Of a stretch of 26,520 nt of DNA, positions 23,469-26,520 are shown one piece after another. Under the pieces are notes generated by a model. It worked only from the letters and a program-made list of their open reading frames with translations. It searched no databases and was not told the DNA's origin. Both the position numbers and the translations under genes were made by a program. The DNA is from DATMXS01 sp050260275 (GTDB lineage: Bacteria > Acidobacteriota > Terriglobia > Bryobacterales > Bryobacteraceae): NCBI GenBank assembly GCA_050260275.1, contig JBLNBX010000149.1, forward strand, positions 1-26,520, read 5' to 3'. Numbering within the stretch: the first letter of the stretch is position 1; each line of letters begins with the position of its first letter.

Positions 23469-23939
23469 TTACTCGGATGCTGCGGATTTCCTGCGCTTTA
23501 GCAGCGCGTCGATGCTCCAGGCGCCTGCGCCCGCGAAAACCATGTAGAGGTACGTGAAGCAGTACAGCGCCGCCAGTTCGCCGCGATTCTGAAGCGGCCA
23601 GAAGCCCCTCGGCGCGTGCGCCTGAAAGTACGCCACGGCCATCAGTCCCGAGAGGAGGAATGCGACCGGACGTGTGAACCATCCAACCAGCACGAGCGCG
23701 CCGCCGAAAAACTCGAGCACTCCGGCGACCCACATCTGTGAAAACAGCTCCGGCGCCGTCGCGTTGGCCGGCCCGAGGAAACCGAACAGCTTCTGAGCTC
23801 CGTGCTGCATGAACATGAACGCAGCCACGATGCGAAGAATGCTGAGCATGCGCGGCGTCCAGCGGCCTGCGAACGAGTCCCGGTCCATCCTGGTTAGTTG
23901 CGTTTCCTTACTCATCGAGTGTGCAGTACTGAGCGGCAT
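23469..23939 (-). CDS. DoxX-family membrane protein
   Basis: The 156-residue product has four hydrophobic helices and the DoxX-type segments L-R-I-V-A-A-F-M-F-M-Q-H-G-A-Q-K-L-F-G-F, F-F-G-G-A-L-V-L-V-G-W-F-T-R-P and A-Y-F-Q-A-H-A-P-R-G-F-W-P. DoxX proteins are small inner-membrane proteins linked in some bacteria to redox and thiol stress; many have no known function. I chose the ATG at 23939 because AAGGAGG (minus strand, 23951-23945) lies 5 bases upstream; the longer frame from 24032 would put that site inside the coding region. The gene stands alone between a pseudogene and the matrixin gene. The C-terminus is short and basic. Confidence 0.88.
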   Translation of the reverse strand: MPLSTAHSMSKETQLTRMDRDSFAGRWTPRMLSILRIVAAFMFMQHGAQKLFGFLGPANATAPELFSQMWVAGVLEFFGGALVLVGWFTRPVAFLLSGLMAVAYFQAHAPRGFWPLQNRGELAALYCFTYLYMVFAGAGAWSIDALLKRRKSAASE

Positions 23940-24065
23940 CAGCGCCTCCTTAAGTAATCCGCGAACGCTCGTGGCGTGGCGGAGCTTAGGTTCTTTACGC
24001 ATTCGATGATGCTCCAGGGTGGGCGGATTCACGGAGCGGTCGCCGGATGTGCATGGCCGCGCTTT

Positions 24066-24117
24066 GCGGCGGGCGGTTCCCGACCGCCGCGGCCGCAGCC
24101 CGGCAGACCTGGCCGGG
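24066..24117 (-). terminator. Tandem GC-rich hairpins after the matrixin gene
   Basis: Two hairpins lie between the matrixin stop (24138) and the DoxX start: CCCGGC (24099-24104) with GCCGGG (24112-24117), and a bulged stem around TTCCCG at 24069-24090. They are placed to end the minus-strand matrixin transcript, but no T-tract is seen. Confidence 0.38.
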
Positions 24118-24137
24118 CCGCGGACGCGTACAGGGGG

Positions 24138-26520
24138 CTAGAAAACCGTGATGTTGTAAGGCGCCGAGGTGTGGCCGTCGAAGGAGATCGTGATGGGCAC
24201 GTCCTCGCCAGCCTTGATAGCCTGGGACACGGCAACAACGATGCCGTGCTCGCCGGGTCGGCCGGACCACGGGATGATCTGGTCCCAGGGATCGTGCGGG
24301 ATGCCGCCGATCCACACGCGGACACGGTCCGTGCTGATGCGGGCGTCGGCTCCGCCGAGTCCCGCCGCTGATATCCCCAGCATCGCGCCTCGCAGTGCGG
24401 CGTTGTGCCCGGCGCTCGAGAAGACTCCCGTGATTCGCGGCGGCGCGGGGGCGATGCTGGCGATCACGGGATCCGCGAGGTCGGTCTGGCCGCGCATCAG
24501 GCGAACTATGGAGGGACCCGCCGGCACGTCCGGCACCTCAAACTCGATGAACGAATCGGAAACCGACACTATGCGCGCGGGCAGATCGTCGACGGTGAGC
24601 GCGAGATCGGGCGTGGCGGCACCGACGCCCGAGACCGGCATGGCCACCACAGCGCCGGCATGGACGTAATCGCCGCCGCCGGGTGCAACTGCCAGGTTCG
24701 AGTCGAGCGACGGACGCCCGTCAGGCGGTTCAATGATCAGCCCGGAAGCGTCGATGCGGTCTAAGCCCGAGAAGACCGTGAGGGTGATCGGACCGGGAGC
24801 GGCCCCGGGGAGCACGGCGACGCTGGCGCGCAGCAATGTGGGGCCGGCAACCAGGATGTTCCGAACCGTCACCGCATCGCTCGGGCTAGTTACCTGAACC
24901 ACGCCTTCGCTGAACCGGGTGTTCACACCCGCTATGTCGATGACGGACTCTGTGCCCGCAGTAAGCGATGCCCGCGAGAGCGAGATGGAGGCGCCGGGAG
25001 TGCCATTGAAGTAGACCGGCGGTTCGTGAACGAAGCTGGAAGTCTGGCCGTCGGGGTTGAGCAGCGTGACGCGCGCCTGGTGGCCGGGGCCAGCGGGCGG
25101 GGGAGCAACGGTCAGGATGCGCTGCTCGGCGTCGTAGCTGAGGACGGAGCCAGGAATGCCGTCGAACATGACGGTCGAGTAGAGGCCGATATTCGAGCCG
25201 CGCACCAGGACAGTGGGGCTGCCGTCTTCAGTGGCTGGGCCGGGCTCGACGGACTCTATCGCGGGCGGGTCCAGCATGCACATGTTGATGGCTGCGGGAA
25301 GGATGTGCAATTCGCCGTCGCGCGTGAACGCCATGTGCCGCGGGCCGGTGATGTTGAAGAAGCTGAAGCGCAGGTTGATCTGGAGAAACTCGGGCCGGGG
25401 ATCCCAGGGGTAGCGGAAGACTCCGTCGTTTGGGACGATCACGGAGTTGCCCAGGATGCTCACTTTGAGGCCGGGAGCGGGTTCGCCGTTCTCCAGGAGG
25501 CCCTCTCCCTCGACGACGAGGAAATGGCGGTTGGGGCGAAGCGTGTTGATGTGCCCGGAGCGGACGGCGACCTGAGCCGGGAAGCTGAACCGGACGACGT
25601 CGTGGATCTTAAGCTGGGAGGCCGCCTCGACGCTGAAGTCGATGGCGGGAGTGTTCTCGCCGGCATTCACGCGGACCGGACGGGCCTCGGCGGGGTCTGC
25701 TGTTCCGGGGTACAGTTGCGTCTTGAACAGCGGGCCGGCGGGGATCGGATTGCCGTCCGGGCCAGTGGGCAGGACTATATCGCCGGGCCCCAGATCCTGC
25801 TGCCATGCCTGCGGCAGGGCCTGGACGTAGACAAAGTACTCGCCCGCGCGAAGGCCGTCGATACGGTAGGTTCCGTCCGGGGCGGTTAGCGCGTTCACGG
25901 CATCGCCCGCAAGCGTGAGGGCGACAACCGAGGCCAGATGCACGCCTTCGCCGTTCAGGGTGACGCGGCCGGATATACTGCCGAGCCGCACGCCGAAATT
26001 CTCGACGGGGTAGAGCAGCGAGATGGCGGCGATGTCGTCGGCGGTCACCGGTGAGGCGGGGGTTACGGCGCGAGATTCGGCCGCGGACATCAGGCCGCCG
26101 GTGAAGGAGTGCTGAAGGCCAAGCGCGTGCCCGAACTCGTGCGCCACGGACATGAAGAACGAGGGATCCCAACTCGGGCGCGATGAGAGGTCTGACTTGA
26201 GGATCACGACCGAGCGGCGGATGGGCTCGAACGGGCGGTCACCGGCGTCGTCAATGTCAACGGGACCACCCAGAGCGAACACGCCGGGGAGTTCCTCCTC
26301 GCTGGCGAAAGATACCTCTATGCGCGGAGCCGCCTGCGGGCTGCCCGGAGCCAACAGACCGCCGAAACCGACGCGCAGGGCCGAGTTGGGTATGGAATCC
26401 CAAAGGCCAGCCGCGCGGCGGATTTGAGAAAGCACGGCGGTGGTGCTATCGCCATCGGCCAGCCTGGAGGGGCTGTTCGAATCCACGTAGAACAGCACTC
26501 TGCTGCCCGCGAGCGCCCGA
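24138..26520 (-). CDS. Matrixin-like zinc metalloprotease with carboxypeptidase-regulatory and IPT-like domains (N-terminus outside window)
   Basis: The frame is open to the window edge, so the N-terminus, probably including a signal peptide, is missing; the GTG at 26498 is not a convincing start. The visible part (794 codons) begins with V-L-F-Y-V-D and A-A-G-L-W-D, typical of matrixin catalytic domains. The zinc motif H-E-F-G-H-A-L-G-L-Q-H (about 120-130 from that GTG) is complete, and G-G-L-M-S-A may be the Met-turn. A carboxypeptidase regulatory-like domain (S-I-S-G-R-V-T-L-N-G, T-A-P-D-G-T-Y-R-I) follows at about 173-230, then several beta-rich IPT/TIG-like repeats to the end. It is probably a secreted protease. 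The C-terminal 100 residues resemble repeat domains common in Solibacter-type proteins, by impression only. Confidence 0.87.
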   Translation of the reverse strand, partial: RALAGSRVLFYVDSNSPSRLADGDSTTAVLSQIRRAAGLWDSIPNSALRVGFGGLLAPGSPQAAPRIEVSFASEEELPGVFALGGPVDIDDAGDRPFEPIRRSVVILKSDLSSRPSWDPSFFMSVAHEFGHALGLQHSFTGGLMSAAESRAVTPASPVTADDIAAISLLYPVENFGVRLGSISGRVTLNGEGVHLASVVALTLAGDAVNALTAPDGTYRIDGLRAGEYFVYVQALPQAWQQDLGPGDIVLPTGPDGNPIPAGPLFKTQLYPGTADPAEARPVRVNAGENTPAIDFSVEAASQLKIHDVVRFSFPAQVAVRSGHINTLRPNRHFLVVEGEGLLENGEPAPGLKVSILGNSVIVPNDGVFRYPWDPRPEFLQINLRFSFFNITGPRHMAFTRDGELHILPAAINMCMLDPPAIESVEPGPATEDGSPTVLVRGSNIGLYSTVMFDGIPGSVLSYDAEQRILTVAPPPAGPGHQARVTLLNPDGQTSSFVHEPPVYFNGTPGASISLSRASLTAGTESVIDIAGVNTRFSEGVVQVTSPSDAVTVRNILVAGPTLLRASVAVLPGAAPGPITLTVFSGLDRIDASGLIIEPPDGRPSLDSNLAVAPGGGDYVHAGAVVAMPVSGVGAATPDLALTVDDLPARIVSVSDSFIEFEVPDVPAGPSIVRLMRGQTDLADPVIASIAPAPPRITGVFSSAGHNAALRGAMLGISAAGLGGADARISTDRVRVWIGGIPHDPWDQIIPWSGRPGEHGIVVAVSQAIKAGEDVPITISFDGHTSAPYNITVF

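Noticed and set aside
25026..25889. A 287-codon plus-strand frame opposite the matrixin gene
   Set aside because: The composition is typical of an antisense shadow and the minus-strand frame is continuous through it with clear domains.

Overview
The window looks like chromosomal DNA of a high-GC, free-living, diderm bacterium. My best guess is Acidobacteriota, in the Solibacter/Bryobacter neighbourhood. The reasons are the gene types (tetratricopeptide secretory proteins, a DUF4159-MoxR-DUF58-BatA-DUF4175 cluster, a DUF362 protein, a matrixin fused to IPT-like repeats) and the many short GC-rich hairpin repeats between genes. This assignment is an inference from gene content and style, not from a marker gene. 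No rRNA, tRNA, CRISPR array, insertion sequence or phage gene was recognised.

Layout. Positions 1-2117 (minus strand) hold the start of a secreted protein, an overlapping exported TPR protein, and a membrane-anchored OmpA-type peptidoglycan-binding protein. Positions 2212-3745 hold a sugar-phosphate isomerase/epimerase-like TIM barrel and a converging CoA-binding protein. Positions 3805-16805 (plus strand) are one long, tightly packed operon: DUF4159 protein, two-helix vWA/amidotransferase-like membrane protein, exported caspase-fold-like protein, TPR metallopeptidase with HELSH, MoxR AAA+ ATPase, DUF58 vWA protein, BatA-type vWA membrane protein and a large DUF4175 coiled-coil membrane protein. 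Most junctions are 4-base ATGA/GTGA overlaps or gaps under 10 bases. A DUF362 protein follows at 17044-18444 with its own strong ribosome binding site.

Positions 18445-23468 form a looser, accessory-like segment. It holds many hairpin repeats, a short heme-copper-oxidase-like membrane protein preceded by a CRP/FNR-like palindrome, an outer-membrane barrel of the phenol-degradation MetA family, a FIVAR-GH10 xylanase with a LacI-type operator-like palindrome upstream, and a decayed small secreted-protein gene. The end (23469-26520, minus) has a DoxX membrane protein and a matrixin-like protease that runs off the window.

How the genes fit together. MoxR ATPases with vWA partners are known chaperone-like pairs. 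Here the ATPase and DUF58 protein would be cytoplasmic, the two BatA/vWA membrane proteins and DUF4175 would carry the signal across the inner membrane, and the caspase-fold protein and the HExxH peptidase would act in the periplasm. The caspase-fold protein has Ser where the catalytic Cys is expected. This combination is the most interesting system in the window; its role in envelope quality control is inference.
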